Assembly (NCBI GenBank): GCA_026002975.1
Contig: BPGJ01000010.1
Span: 1 to 64,000 of the forward strand
DNA length: 64,000 bases
Direction: 5' to 3'
DNA from: Acidimicrobiia bacterium
GTDB lineage: Bacteria; Actinomycetota; Acidimicrobiia; Spongiisociales; ZC4RG35
Shown here: one piece after another, positions 1-8,154 of the stretch
How the letters are laid out: each line of letters begins with the position of its first letter
Position numbering within the stretch: the first letter of the stretch is position 1
The notes under the pieces: generated by a model
Told to the model about the DNA's origin: nothing
Database searches by the model: none
What the model saw: only the letters and a program-made list of their open reading frames with translations
Position numbers and translations under genes: made by a program

Positions 1-1762
1 CCTGGAAGGCCCGAAGCCGCTCCTGGAGCTCGGCGGCGGAGGGTTCGTCACCCCAGATTCGTCCTGCATCGCCTCCGTAGTGGCGGAGCACCCGCTCGGC
101 TGCCGCGACGATCCACCGGGGGACGTTTTCCACGAATCGGTGCAGCGGCGCCGGGTCACGGAAGGCCCTCATCACGACCTCCGGATCAGCGACCATCCGA
201 GCCGGGTCGAGGTGGCCCAACCTCCTCAGCAGCTCCGCAGGCACCATCCACGCTCTCTCAGCTCTCACACCCTGGTCAGCGATGACGGCTACGAGGAAGG
301 CGAAGGGATCGTCGGCCAGGAGCCGGTCCGCATCAGGATCACCCGTGTACTCCGGAGGGCCGCTCGAGTCGACCAGGGCTGCCTCCGACTCACCGAAGGC
401 CACCAGCGTCTCGGCGATCTCACGTTTCCGCTCATCCGACAGGTGCTCGAGCCGCTCTTCCGCCTGCAGCACGGAAACCGTGGACCGAGCGGCTGAGGGG
501 GTAACCGTCGCCGGCCCAGAGTTCCCGATTCGGGGGAGAGCCTGGGTCCCTCGGAGGTGACGTCTCAACGACGCGTGGTGGAGCCAGGCATGGACGTCGT
601 CCACCCGGATCTTCACAGCCATGCCGCGGCGGCTATAGGGCGCGTCGAGTTCCGACCGATGGTCGACCACCTCGAAGCAGTGGTATCCCACAGGCACCTG
701 GTCTGGTGTGCGCGCCATCGTCCCGTCGCTCAGCTTGATCAGGCTGAGCAGTGATCGGGAACGGTGATAGTCGTCGGCCGCGACCCCTTCCACGACGGGT
801 TGGCCGTCGATCCAGGTGACCGTGTGGACTCGCTCTGCCCCGTAGACCTTCCGTCTTCCAACGCCGTGGTGGAAACGAACCTCACGGCCTCCGAAGAGAC
901 ACTTCCCCTCCCATCCATGCTGGAAGGATTCGACCGCGTCGGGCCACCGGTAGGTGAACGGTCCGACCCGGGCGATCTCAAGGATGGTCGGAATCTCAGG
1001 TTCTGGCCCGGGTTCGAAGTCTTCTCGCGCCGTCGACATCGGTACCGCCTGGTTCTCGATGGCATTCGGGCCGGCGTCGTACCAGGCGAGTTGCTCTCCG
1101 AAGCGGAGGCCTTCGACAGGCCAATCCACTCTGACTCCGGAAGCCTCCAATCGCCTACGCAGACCAGACTCGACATACGACGCTCCGGCGTGGATCTCCA
1201 CCCTGTCGAGGCCGAGGAGCTGCAGCTTCGCCAGGACCTGCGCCGCGGTCTTCTGCGACCACTCCCGCTTGTAACCAGAGCTCTGGTCACCCAGATACCG
1301 GTCGTAAGGCTCCAAGATCTCGTCCGGGTCGACCAGGCCGTGTTCGGCGGAGAGGATCGCCCAAGGCATGCCCGACTGCGCCGCATATGCACGCCGCTTC
1401 TGCCACAGCGGCGACACGTAGAGGTCCTTGGCAGGAGCAGATGTGGAACGTTTCCTCTTCACACATCCGACGAGGATCAGGCGACGGTTTTCCTCTGCCG
1501 GCATGAGCTCGACCGGTGGGCTGCCCCGTCGTGGCTCCCTCCGCACGAACCTCACGCGTTGTGCCTGGAGGTCCGGCTTGGCCACGAACCCATGACGCAC
1601 CCACTTGGCGTGGTGTTGAGCGCTCGACCACCATGCCCCCCACTTCCGAGCCGAGGCAGGCAGCGAGCGACCGAGAATCGCTTGCAACTCATCGAAGCCG
1701 AGCTCGATGTCGTCCTCGCTGAGGTTGGCGAAGAACTCGTCCCACGGGTCGTACTTCCCCAC
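1..1762 (-). CDS. multidomain DUF7662 / DUF6884 / unknown / HhH-GPD protein, 3' end outside window
   Basis: One reading frame stays open from a GTG at 1762 to the left edge (587 codons, incomplete). An in-frame TAG lies three codons upstream of the GTG, so this start is forced; a TAGGTT hexamer 6 nt before it suggests a leaderless mRNA. Residues about 3-75 resemble DUF7662 (KYDPWDEFF start, ILGRSLPASAR, HAKWVRHGF). Residues about 95-228 resemble DUF6884 (LILVGCVKRKR, DLYVSPLW, ILSAEHGLVDPDEILEPYD). The LSAEHGLVDP..EPYD stretch recalls the YaaA fold of DNA-damage/peroxide stress proteins, which is my inference. Residues about 255-400 (WPDAVESFQHGWEGK, VHTVTWIDGQP) I do not recognise. From about 470 the sequence matches the N-terminal part of HhH-GPD base-excision glycosylases (DDPFAFLVAVIADQ, PLHRFVENVPRWI, RIWGDEPSAAEL). 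A DNA repair or DNA modification role is plausible but unproven. Confidence 0.75.
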   Translation of the reverse strand, partial: MGKYDPWDEFFANLSEDDIELGFDELQAILGRSLPASARKWGAWWSSAQHHAKWVRHGFVAKPDLQAQRVRFVRREPRRGSPPVELMPAEENRRLILVGCVKRKRSTSAPAKDLYVSPLWQKRRAYAAQSGMPWAILSAEHGLVDPDEILEPYDRYLGDQSSGYKREWSQKTAAQVLAKLQLLGLDRVEIHAGASYVESGLRRRLEASGVRVDWPVEGLRFGEQLAWYDAGPNAIENQAVPMSTAREDFEPGPEPEIPTILEIARVGPFTYRWPDAVESFQHGWEGKCLFGGREVRFHHGVGRRKVYGAERVHTVTWIDGQPVVEGVAADDYHRSRSLLSLIKLSDGTMARTPDQVPVGYHCFEVVDHRSELDAPYSRRGMAVKIRVDDVHAWLHHASLRRHLRGTQALPRIGNSGPATVTPSAARSTVSVLQAEERLEHLSDERKREIAETLVAFGESEAALVDSSGPPEYTGDPDADRLLADDPFAFLVAVIADQGVRAERAWMVPAELLRRLGHLDPARMVADPEVVMRAFRDPAPLHRFVENVPRWIVAAAERVLRHYGGDAGRIWGDEPSAAELQERLRAFQ

Positions 1763-1768
1763 GACCCC

Positions 1769-1774
1769 AACCTA
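1769..1774 (-). promoter_or_regulatory. -10 hexamer TAGGTT of a leaderless transcript
   Basis: TAGGTT lies 6 nt before the forced GTG start of the multidomain gene. It matches the TANNNT / 6-8 nt / start spacing seen ahead of many other first genes in the window. Confidence 0.5.
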
Positions 1775-1797
1775 CCGAATGGGTGTGATCAAGCTCC

Positions 1798-3306
1798 CTA
1801 CCGGCTCGACTCCCACCGCCAGGCGTCTCGGCACATGTCGGCCAGATCGTGTTTGGCCTTCCAGCCCAGCTCGCGTTCCGCTTTGGAGGGATCCGCCCAA
1901 GTCGCGGCGACGTCCCCCGGTCGGCGAGGCGCGAAACGGTAGGGAACCGTGCGGCCGGTGACCCGCTGGAATGTCTCCACCAGCTCCAACACCGAGCTGC
2001 CCTGCCCGGTGCCCAGGTTCCAGGCGTGGTACCCGGATGACCCAACCACGTAGTCGAGAGCAGCCAGGTGTCCACGGGCCAGGTCGACGACGTGCACGTA
2101 GTCCCGCACCCCGGTCCCGTCGGGGGTCGGGTAGTCGTTCCCGAAGATCCGCAGCTCCGGTAGCCGACCGGCAGCCACCCGGGTGACGTAGGGCATCAGG
2201 TTGTCGGGAACTCCCCGGGGGTCCTCGCCGATGAGGCCGCTGGGGTGGGCCCCGACCGGGTTGAAGTAGCGGAGCGAGGCGATCCTCCACGACGGGTCGG
2301 CTGCGGCCAGGTCCATGAGGGCGTGTTCCATCATCTGTTTGGTTCGCCCGTAGGGGTTGGCGGCCGGTCCGAAAGGGTGGTCCTCGGTGACGGGAAGCTC
2401 CTGGGGATCCCCGTACACGGTGCAGGAGGAGCTGAACACGATGGTTCGGACGCCGTGTCGGGACATCGCGTCGAGCAGGTTGACCGTACCGGTGACGTTG
2501 ACCTGGTAGTAGAGGAGCGGTTCTTCCACCGACTCGGCCACCGACTTCCGGGCCGCGAAATGGAACACGGCGTCGTAGCCTCCTGCCACCGCGCTGTCGA
2601 GCGCCGACGGGTTCCGGATGTCCCCTTCGACCACGGCGGGTCGCTTTCCGGTGATCCGGCCGATCCGGTCGACCACCGACCGTTCGGAGTTGGAGAAGTC
2701 GTCGAGGATGGTGACCTCGTGGCCGGCTTCGAGCAGCTCGACCACGGTGTGGCTGCCTACGAACCCGGCTCCGCCGGTCACGAGGATCTTCATGGGTGGT
2801 GGCAGGCTAACCGAGCATCCTCGGAGGACTGCCTCGGCTCCGCTCCACCACCGGTCGAGGGTCTCCTCCAGACGGTCCATCTCGGTGTCCACCACGTAGA
2901 CCGACCTGGTGGGGACCACGGCGCCGAGCTCCACCAACACCGGCCTGAGCTGGGTGTCGGGAGCCAACGAATGGGCCGGCGAACCCCCCAACATCACCGG
3001 GACGGCCACCACCCCGGCCAACCCGTCGCCGGTGTAGCGGTCGAGGAACGCCTTGAGGAGCCCGGTGAAGCTGGCCTTGTAGGTGGGCGAGGCCAGCACC
3101 GCGACGTCGGCGCCGGCCACCCGGGTGGTGACCTCCCCGAGGGCGGGGTCGGACGGGTCGAACATCCGGGCGGCGTGGTCGGCCAGTTCTATGGTCTCCA
3201 CCTCTCCGGACCCCAGGGCGGCGACCCGTGCGGCAACCGCCTGGGCGACCCGGGTGGTGCGCCCACCGGGCCGCGGGTTGCCCACCACCGCCACTACGTC
3301 GATCAC
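1798..3306 (-). CDS. galE: NADPH-dependent FMN reductase domain fused in frame to UDP-glucose 4-epimerase
   Basis: A single 502-residue frame holds two complete enzymes. Residues 1-165 look like an NADPH-dependent FMN reductase (VVGNPRPGGRTTRV flavin loop, SPTYKASFTGLLKAFLDR). Residue 172 onward is a full-length GalE-type SDR: TGGAGFVGSH at 177-186 for NAD, SSSCTVYG at 292-299, and catalytic YxxxK at Tyr319/Lys323. GalE interconverts UDP-glucose and UDP-galactose in the cytosol. The internal ATG at 2793 could start a separate galE, but no stop separates the domains and no ribosome site or TANNNT element precedes that ATG. The ORF start overlaps the HIT gene stop by ATGA, so the two are translationally coupled. 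Whether a fused protein is made is uncertain. Confidence 0.8.
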   Translation of the reverse strand: MIDVVAVVGNPRPGGRTTRVAQAVAARVAALGSGEVETIELADHAARMFDPSDPALGEVTTRVAGADVAVLASPTYKASFTGLLKAFLDRYTGDGLAGVVAVPVMLGGSPAHSLAPDTQLRPVLVELGAVVPTRSVYVVDTEMDRLEETLDRWWSGAEAVLRGCSVSLPPPMKILVTGGAGFVGSHTVVELLEAGHEVTILDDFSNSERSVVDRIGRITGKRPAVVEGDIRNPSALDSAVAGGYDAVFHFAARKSVAESVEEPLLYYQVNVTGTVNLLDAMSRHGVRTIVFSSSCTVYGDPQELPVTEDHPFGPAANPYGRTKQMMEHALMDLAAADPSWRIASLRYFNPVGAHPSGLIGEDPRGVPDNLMPYVTRVAAGRLPELRIFGNDYPTPDGTGVRDYVHVVDLARGHLAALDYVVGSSGYHAWNLGTGQGSSVLELVETFQRVTGRTVPYRFAPRRPGDVAATWADPSKAERELGWKAKHDLADMCRDAWRWESSR

Positions 3307-3725
3307 CGGGCGACCTCCGACACCCCCATCGCTTCCAGCTCGGTCCGGATCTTCTCGGCGGCGGACTCGAGGTCGGCGGGGTCGACCGACCTGGCCGCGT
3401 TGGAGAAGTCGACGTCGGCCATCGACCAGATGGGGAGGAGATGGATGTGCAGATGCGGCACCTCGAGACCGACCACCGACAGCCCCACCCGTCGGGGGTT
3501 CCAGGCCCGTTGGATCGCCCGGCCGATGGTCTGAGCCACCCCGAACAGGTGGTCCCTGAGGTCGTCGGGACAGTCGAGCCAGTGGTCGATCTCGGCGACC
3601 GGCACCACCAGGGTGTGTCCGGGGCGGATCGGGTTGATCGACATGAACGCCACCGCCTCGGAGTCCCGGTAGACGAACGTGGCGGGCAGCTCCCCTTGGA
3701 TGATCCTGGTGAAAACGCTGGCCAT
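3303..3725 (-). CDS. HIT family nucleotide hydrolase/transferase
   Basis: A 140-residue protein of normal HIT length. The histidine triad HLHIHLLP sits at residues 91-98, and the N-terminal CxxF-like start, VAFMSINPIRPGHTLVVP segment and following helices match Fhit/Hint-type enzymes, which hydrolyse nucleoside phosphate or phosphoramidate bonds. It heads a two-gene transcript with the FMN-reductase/GalE ORF (ATGA overlap). A TAGCCT hexamer 7 nt before its ATG suggests a leaderless message divergent from the phosphotransferase. The exact substrate cannot be told. Confidence 0.9.
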   Translation of the reverse strand: MASVFTRIIQGELPATFVYRDSEAVAFMSINPIRPGHTLVVPVAEIDHWLDCPDDLRDHLFGVAQTIGRAIQRAWNPRRVGLSVVGLEVPHLHIHLLPIWSMADVDFSNAARSVDPADLESAAEKIRTELEAMGVSEVAR

Positions 3726-3732
3726 GGCTGGA

Positions 3733-3742
3733 AGGCTACCTT
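3733..3742. promoter_or_regulatory. overlapping divergent -10 elements
   Basis: The ten bases AGGCTACCTT hold TAGCCT on the minus strand (7 nt before the HIT ATG at 3725) and TACCTT on the plus strand (8 nt before the phosphotransferase GTG at 3751). The two hexamers share two bases, so the promoters should be mutually exclusive. Inferred from spacing only. Confidence 0.5.
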
Positions 3743-3750
3743 GCCGTCGG

Positions 3751-4531
3751 GTGACCTCCCCAAGAAGGCGGATCGAGGATCTGGTCGGTCCGGTGTTCGG
3801 TCTGGTGTTCCCGCCGGGAGCTGGGCGTCACACTTGGCGGGCCCGGGTCACCCTGGCGGACGGCCGGCGGCTGTTCGCAAAGGGAGCCCTCGACCGGCGG
3901 GGACGCCGGGCGCTGGACCTCGAGACCCGGATCTACCATCCGGGTCGCGGCCGCTTGGGTGCCCGAACCGGTGGCTCACCGGCCGGGCCTGCTGCTGGTC
4001 GAAGACCTGACGGAGGCGGTGTGGCCACCCCCCTGGCCCTCCGACCTGACGCCCCTCTGGTCGACCCTCGACGAGGTGGCCGATACCGACCCCGGGATGC
4101 CCCTACCCCGGATCGAGCGGGTGCCGGTTTGGGAAGATCCACCCGAGTGGGTCGATCCCGTCTGGTTCCGTCGCTACGGCCGACACCTCGCGGAGCTGGC
4201 CTCCCGGATCGACCCAACCGGCGACGCCTTCGTCCACGGTGACCTGGGTGCCGGGAACCTGTGTTTCACCGGCCGGGGTCCGGTGCTGGTCGACTGGGAG
4301 TTCGCCTCCCGGGGAAGCCGCTGGTTCGACGTGGCCACCGTGTCCATGGAGATGATCGCCGAAGGACGCCCACCAGCTCCCACACTCCCCCACCCCGACG
4401 GCTGGGTGGCGTGGCTCACCGGTGTCCTCGCCTCCGACCGGCGGGGCCTCACCTCGGTGCGCCGCCTGGCCGAGGCCGGCCTCCACTGGCTGGCGGACCG
4501 TCAGGGATGGCCGCCGCCCAGGGTGAGCTGA
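3751..4531 (+). CDS. APH-family phosphotransferase, frameshifted
   Basis: The gene is split between two frames. From GTG 3751 the N-lobe reads through DLVGPVFGLVF and RRLFAKGA (likely nucleotide-binding Lys) to ETRIYH. At about 3937-3943 (catccggg) one extra base moves the frame; the other frame continues RVAAAWVPEPVAH to the stop at 4531. The C-lobe carries the aminoglycoside-phosphotransferase/choline-kinase signature HGDLGAGN and the metal-binding VLVDWEFAS. The substrate is unknown. The 3' end overlaps the convergent rnhB by 31 nt. An extra C in the CC run may be a sequence error; otherwise this is a pseudogene. Confidence 0.7.
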
Positions 4532-5193
4532 CCTGCAGGTCCTCGCCTCGCCACGCCCCGCCAGATCAGACCGTCCATGAACGCCCAGCTTCGCCGGTGG
4601 ATGGTCGACGGGCCCCACCCCTGGAGGGCGGCCTTGTGGATGGGACAGGGGTAGCCCTTGTTGTGTTCGAAGTTGTAGGCGGGGAACTCCTGGGCGGCGC
4701 CACGCATGATCCGGTCCCTGGTCACCTTGGCGACCACCGACGCCGCCGCTACCGACAGCGACACCCGGTCCCCGCCCCTGATCCGCTCGGCTCCACCCAC
4801 GAAGTCCCACAGGCCGTCCAGCAACACCACCTCGGGCCTGACCGACAGGCCCTCCAGGGCCCGGGCCGCGGCCAGGCGTTGGGCCTGCGACATCCCCAGG
4901 AGGTCGCATTCCTCGGGGGAGGCGTGTCCGACGCTCCAAGCGACACACCAGTCGACGATCCTCTCGAATAGGGCTTCCCTCTCGGCGTCGTTGAGCAGCT
5001 TCGAGTCCCTGACCTTGTAGATGCGGCGGTCCTGGGGCAACACGACCACCCCTACGGTGAGGGGTCCGGCCCAAGCACCCCTGCCCACCTCGTCGACGCC
5101 GGCCACCCATCGGCGACCGGCTGCCCAGTGCCGCCGCTCGTAGACCAAACCGGGGGGATTGGCTCTCAGGGCGGGTCGAAGCCGGGGCGCCAC
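4501..5193 (-). CDS. rnhB: ribonuclease HII
   Basis: A 230-residue RNase HII that removes ribonucleotides and RNA primers from RNA/DNA hybrids. The catalytic GVDEVGRG motif is at 32-39 (Asp34, Glu35), with further acidic residues in VVLLDG (about 126) and ASVVAKVTRD (about 160), and the family-typical NKGYPCPIHKAAL near the C-terminus. The GTG start is supported by TAACCT six nt upstream, suggesting a leaderless message. It follows the histidine kinase gene on the same strand after a 16-nt gap. Confidence 0.95.
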   Translation of the reverse strand: MAPRLRPALRANPPGLVYERRHWAAGRRWVAGVDEVGRGAWAGPLTVGVVVLPQDRRIYKVRDSKLLNDAEREALFERIVDWCVAWSVGHASPEECDLLGMSQAQRLAAARALEGLSVRPEVVLLDGLWDFVGGAERIRGGDRVSLSVAAASVVAKVTRDRIMRGAAQEFPAYNFEHNKGYPCPIHKAALQGWGPSTIHRRSWAFMDGLIWRGVARRGPAGQLTLGGGHP

Positions 5194-5199
5194 GGCCCG

Positions 5200-5205
5200 A
5201 GGTTA
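5200..5205 (-). promoter_or_regulatory. -10 hexamer TAACCT for rnhB
   Basis: TAACCT lies 6 nt before the rnhB GTG at 5193, the leaderless spacing. Confidence 0.45.
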
Positions 5206-5209
5206 CCCC

Positions 5210-7447
5210 TCAGGGGATGGGGAGGATCAACGTGAAGACCGACTCGCCGGAGTGCTGGTAGACGAGATCGCCTCCCATCTTCCGAGCCAGCCATCGGGAG
5301 ACGGTCAAACCCAGACCCACCGAGTTGGGCTGGGTGTCGATCCGGTGGGCCCGCTCGAAGGGTTCGAAGATCCGCTCCCACATCTCCTCGGGGATCCCGG
5401 GTCCGTCATCGGCCACCGAGGTGGCCAGAGAAGCCTCCCTGCTCGGTGGTCCGGACTTCGATGTTGGGGCCGCCGTAGCGGATCGCGTTGGTGAGCAGGT
5501 TGCGGAGTATCTGCCGGACCCGTCCGGGGTCGGCCCTGACCACACCCCAGGCCTTGTTGGCCACCCGGGAGCGTGCATCGGTCGGCAGGGCTCGAACCGC
5601 GGCATCCACCGCCTCGCCGAGATCGACCGGACGAACCACGAGGGAGATCGTGTCGGTGTCGGCCCGGGCGGCCACCAGCAGGTCCTCCACGATGTGGGCG
5701 ACCTCCTGGGCCTGTTCGGCGATGAGCTCCACCAGGTCGCGTCGTTCGTCTTCCCCGAAGGCCGACTCGTTGTCCCTCAGCTCGAGCGCCATCCCCACCA
5801 CCGCGGTGAGCGGGGTGCGGAGCTCGTGGGACACCGCGGCGACGAACTCGTCCTTCGCCCTGATCAGCTCTTCGAGCCGCCGAGCCGTGTTCCGCTCTTC
5901 GGTCACGTCTCGTCCCACCAGCGACAGGAACTCGTCCTCGCCCGACCGTGGACCAGCACCGATCCCGACACGACCCGTTCACCGCTCTCCAACCGGATCA
6001 CGGCCTCCCCCTGCCACCGACCGTTGCGCCTCAGTGTGTCCTCCACGGCGCGGACCGTGTCGGCTCCCAGGATGCGGGCCACGTGGATCGGTCGGAAGGG
6101 TCCCACGGTGTTCCCCCAGAGGAACCTCCGCAGCGCCGGGTTGGCGTAGATGAGCGTCCCGCTCCGGTCGCACAGACCGATCAGCTCGCTGGTCGCCTCC
6201 ACGATGTCGAGGAGTCGCCTCCTCGACTTCTCGACCCGGATCCGGTCGGTGATGTCGACCATGGCCCCCTCGTAGTAGGCGATCTCGCCCCGGTCGTCTC
6301 TGACCGCCACCGCCGAGTCGCTCACCCAGATCCGGGAGCCGTCCCAGCGGACCATCTCCTGTTCGAAGCCGAGCACCGTTCCCTCCCGGTCCATCAGGTC
6401 ACGCCAGAACTCGCCGTCGGGCCACGATCCGGGTAGGCCCGGTTGGCCGCCTGCCCCATCGTTGAGGAGAGCTTCCACGTCCGGGTACCCGAGGAGCTCG
6501 GCCAGTGCCGGGTTCCCGGCGATCACCTCCCCCTCCGGGGTGGAGCGATACAGGGCCACCGGCAGACGGTGGAACAGGGCAGCCAGCTCGGCCCGGGTCT
6601 GCTCGACCTCGGTTCGGTCCCGGAGGACCAGGTGGACCGCCACCTCCCCCTCCCAGTCGGTGCGGTAGGCGGTGGTCTCCACATGGCGGAGATTCCCGTT
6701 GACGGTCCGGACCCTGAGGTGGGCGGGTTCCAGCGACTCACCGGCCGCCACCCGGGCCATCCTCTCCACCGCCAGCGGCTCGTCGTCCGGGTCGATGAAC
6801 TCCAGGACGTGTCGGCCTATCAGGTCCTCTGGGGAGTCGACCTCCACTATCCGAGCCGCGGCCGGGTTGGCGTAGAGGATCTCGCCCTTGCGGTAGATGA
6901 CCATCGGCTCGGGAGCCGCGTCCATGAGCCGGCGCTGACGGCGGGGCCATTCGCTGAGGAGCCGATGGTGGTGCTCGATCTCAAACCCGACCACCCGGAA
7001 CAGCACCGCCAGACCCCAGGTGAGGGCGATGACTGCCCCCACCCTGAAAACCGTGGCCACCCCGGTGCCGGGAACCTCGAGCACGCCGATCAGCCCCGCG
7101 GCGACGGCTCCGACCCAACGGACCGCCGGTTCCGCCGGCAGGGTCAGGGAGGTGGCGATGACCGAACCCAACGCCACCGCGAATCCGGCCAACGGGAAAC
7201 CGGCCGCGGCGAGCCATATCCCGGCGAGCTGCTCGAACCCGAACATGGCGACGACTCGCCTCCGCGTAGAACCCAGCCGGAGCCACCCCACCACCGCACC
7301 CGCACAGAAGACCACGACCAGCCCGACCCATGCGGCCCCGCCCTCCACCACCGCCCCGACCAGGGCCACCAAGGCCGACGCCAGGTAGAGGCGCTGGCGG
7401 ATGGCGACTCCGGCCCGGAGCGGATCGGGCCTCGTCCTGTGATCCAT
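5210..7447 (-). CDS. membrane PAS-domain sensor histidine kinase, two frameshifts
   Basis: From ATG 7447 the protein begins with about six hydrophobic segments (residues 15-150), then several PAS domains (MVIYRKGEILYANPAA, ALYRSTPEGEVIAGNPAL, LIGLCDRSGTLIYANPAL). The kinase core follows in two other frames: H-box AVSHELRTPLTAVVG, N-box LLTNAIRYGG, then G boxes DDGPGIPEE and VGLGLTVSRW ending at 5210. The breaks lie at the CCC run at 5941-5943 (one base missing) and the CCTCCCT stretch at 5434-5440 (one base extra). Restoring both rebuilds a continuous kinase. No response regulator gene is adjacent, so it is an orphan sensor here. Sequence error is my preferred explanation for two clean frameshifts in an otherwise conserved gene. 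Confidence 0.8.
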
Positions 7448-7507
7448 GGGAGGCTATTTCGGCACGGCCAGGGTGTGCCTTGAGGAACCCTAGAAGCGGC
7501 GAGGCCG

Positions 7508-7513
7508 TAGAGT
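7508..7513 (+). promoter_or_regulatory. -10 hexamer TAGAGT, leaderless spacing
   Basis: TAGAGT stands 8 nt before the ATG at 7522 of the lipoprotein gene that heads the lipoprotein/FtsH-like pair. Confidence 0.45.
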
Positions 7514-7521
7514 TGGGGTGA

Positions 7522-8154
7522 ATGAAGCCCCGGTTGGTTCTGGTCGCCTTCCTGGCCGTGGCTGCGGTCGCGTGCGGGCGCGCCGCGGCCGACAGCGTCA
7601 CCTACACCGACCCCGACAACCGCTTCCTGGTGAGACTCCCCCCCGGGTGGCACCTGTATCAGGCCGACGAGTTGGCACAAGTCGAGGTCCCCTTCGTCCA
7701 CCCGGTCCAGGGTCTGGAGTTCCCGGTGTCGTCGATGGTCGGTTTCGACCGGGCACCGGCTCGCAGTCCGGTCAACCTGGAGGTGCCGCTGGTGGAGGCC
7801 GATTTCCCGGTGGGGGTGGCCACGGTCCGGACGATCGGCACACTTCAACGTGACTTCGTCTCCAGGTTCGTCCTGACCGAAGCCGTGGTGCCCTACCGGT
7901 CGCTGCCCAACTCCCGTGAGCTGCTCAAAGAGGACTTCTCCTTCGGGAGAGGCTACGAGGGGGTACGGGCCCTGGTCGTCTACACCGACGAGGTGGGGAG
8001 GGACTTCGCCGTGGCCTACCTGATCTCGGTGACCGACCCCGCCGACACGGTCATGTTCTCGGTGGCGGCGGGATGCTCCCGGGACTGCTTCATCCAGCAT
8101 CAAGACGAGATCGAGCAGGTGGTGGATTCATGGTTGGTGAACACGAGGGCCTGA
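7522..8154 (+). CDS. secreted lipoprotein of unknown function
   Basis: A 210-residue protein with a lipoprotein signal peptide: KPR, hydrophobic LVLVAFLAVAA, then lipobox VAAC with Cys18. The mature part (YTDPDNRFLVRLPPGWHLY start, later two Cys in AGCSRDC) looks like a compact beta-rich extracytoplasmic domain, somewhat like PsbP/LpqN-type proteins, but I cannot name the family. Its 3' end overlaps the start of the FtsH-like protease gene by 25 nt, so the two are probably co-translated. That pairing suggests a membrane-anchored partner or substrate of the protease, which is inference. Confidence 0.75.
   Translation: MKPRLVLVAFLAVAAVACGRAAADSVTYTDPDNRFLVRLPPGWHLYQADELAQVEVPFVHPVQGLEFPVSSMVGFDRAPARSPVNLEVPLVEADFPVGVATVRTIGTLQRDFVSRFVLTEAVVPYRSLPNSRELLKEDFSFGRGYEGVRALVVYTDEVGRDFAVAYLISVTDPADTVMFSVAAGCSRDCFIQHQDEIEQVVDSWLVNTRA

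Noticed and set aside
764-1942. 392-aa plus-strand open frame
   Set aside because: It lies antisense to the multidomain protein, has Arg/Pro/Leu-biased shadow composition and no recognisable motif.
2245-3534. 429-aa plus-strand open frame
   Set aside because: Antisense to GalE, FMN reductase and HIT, whose motifs are unambiguous; composition is that of a G/C-rich shadow.
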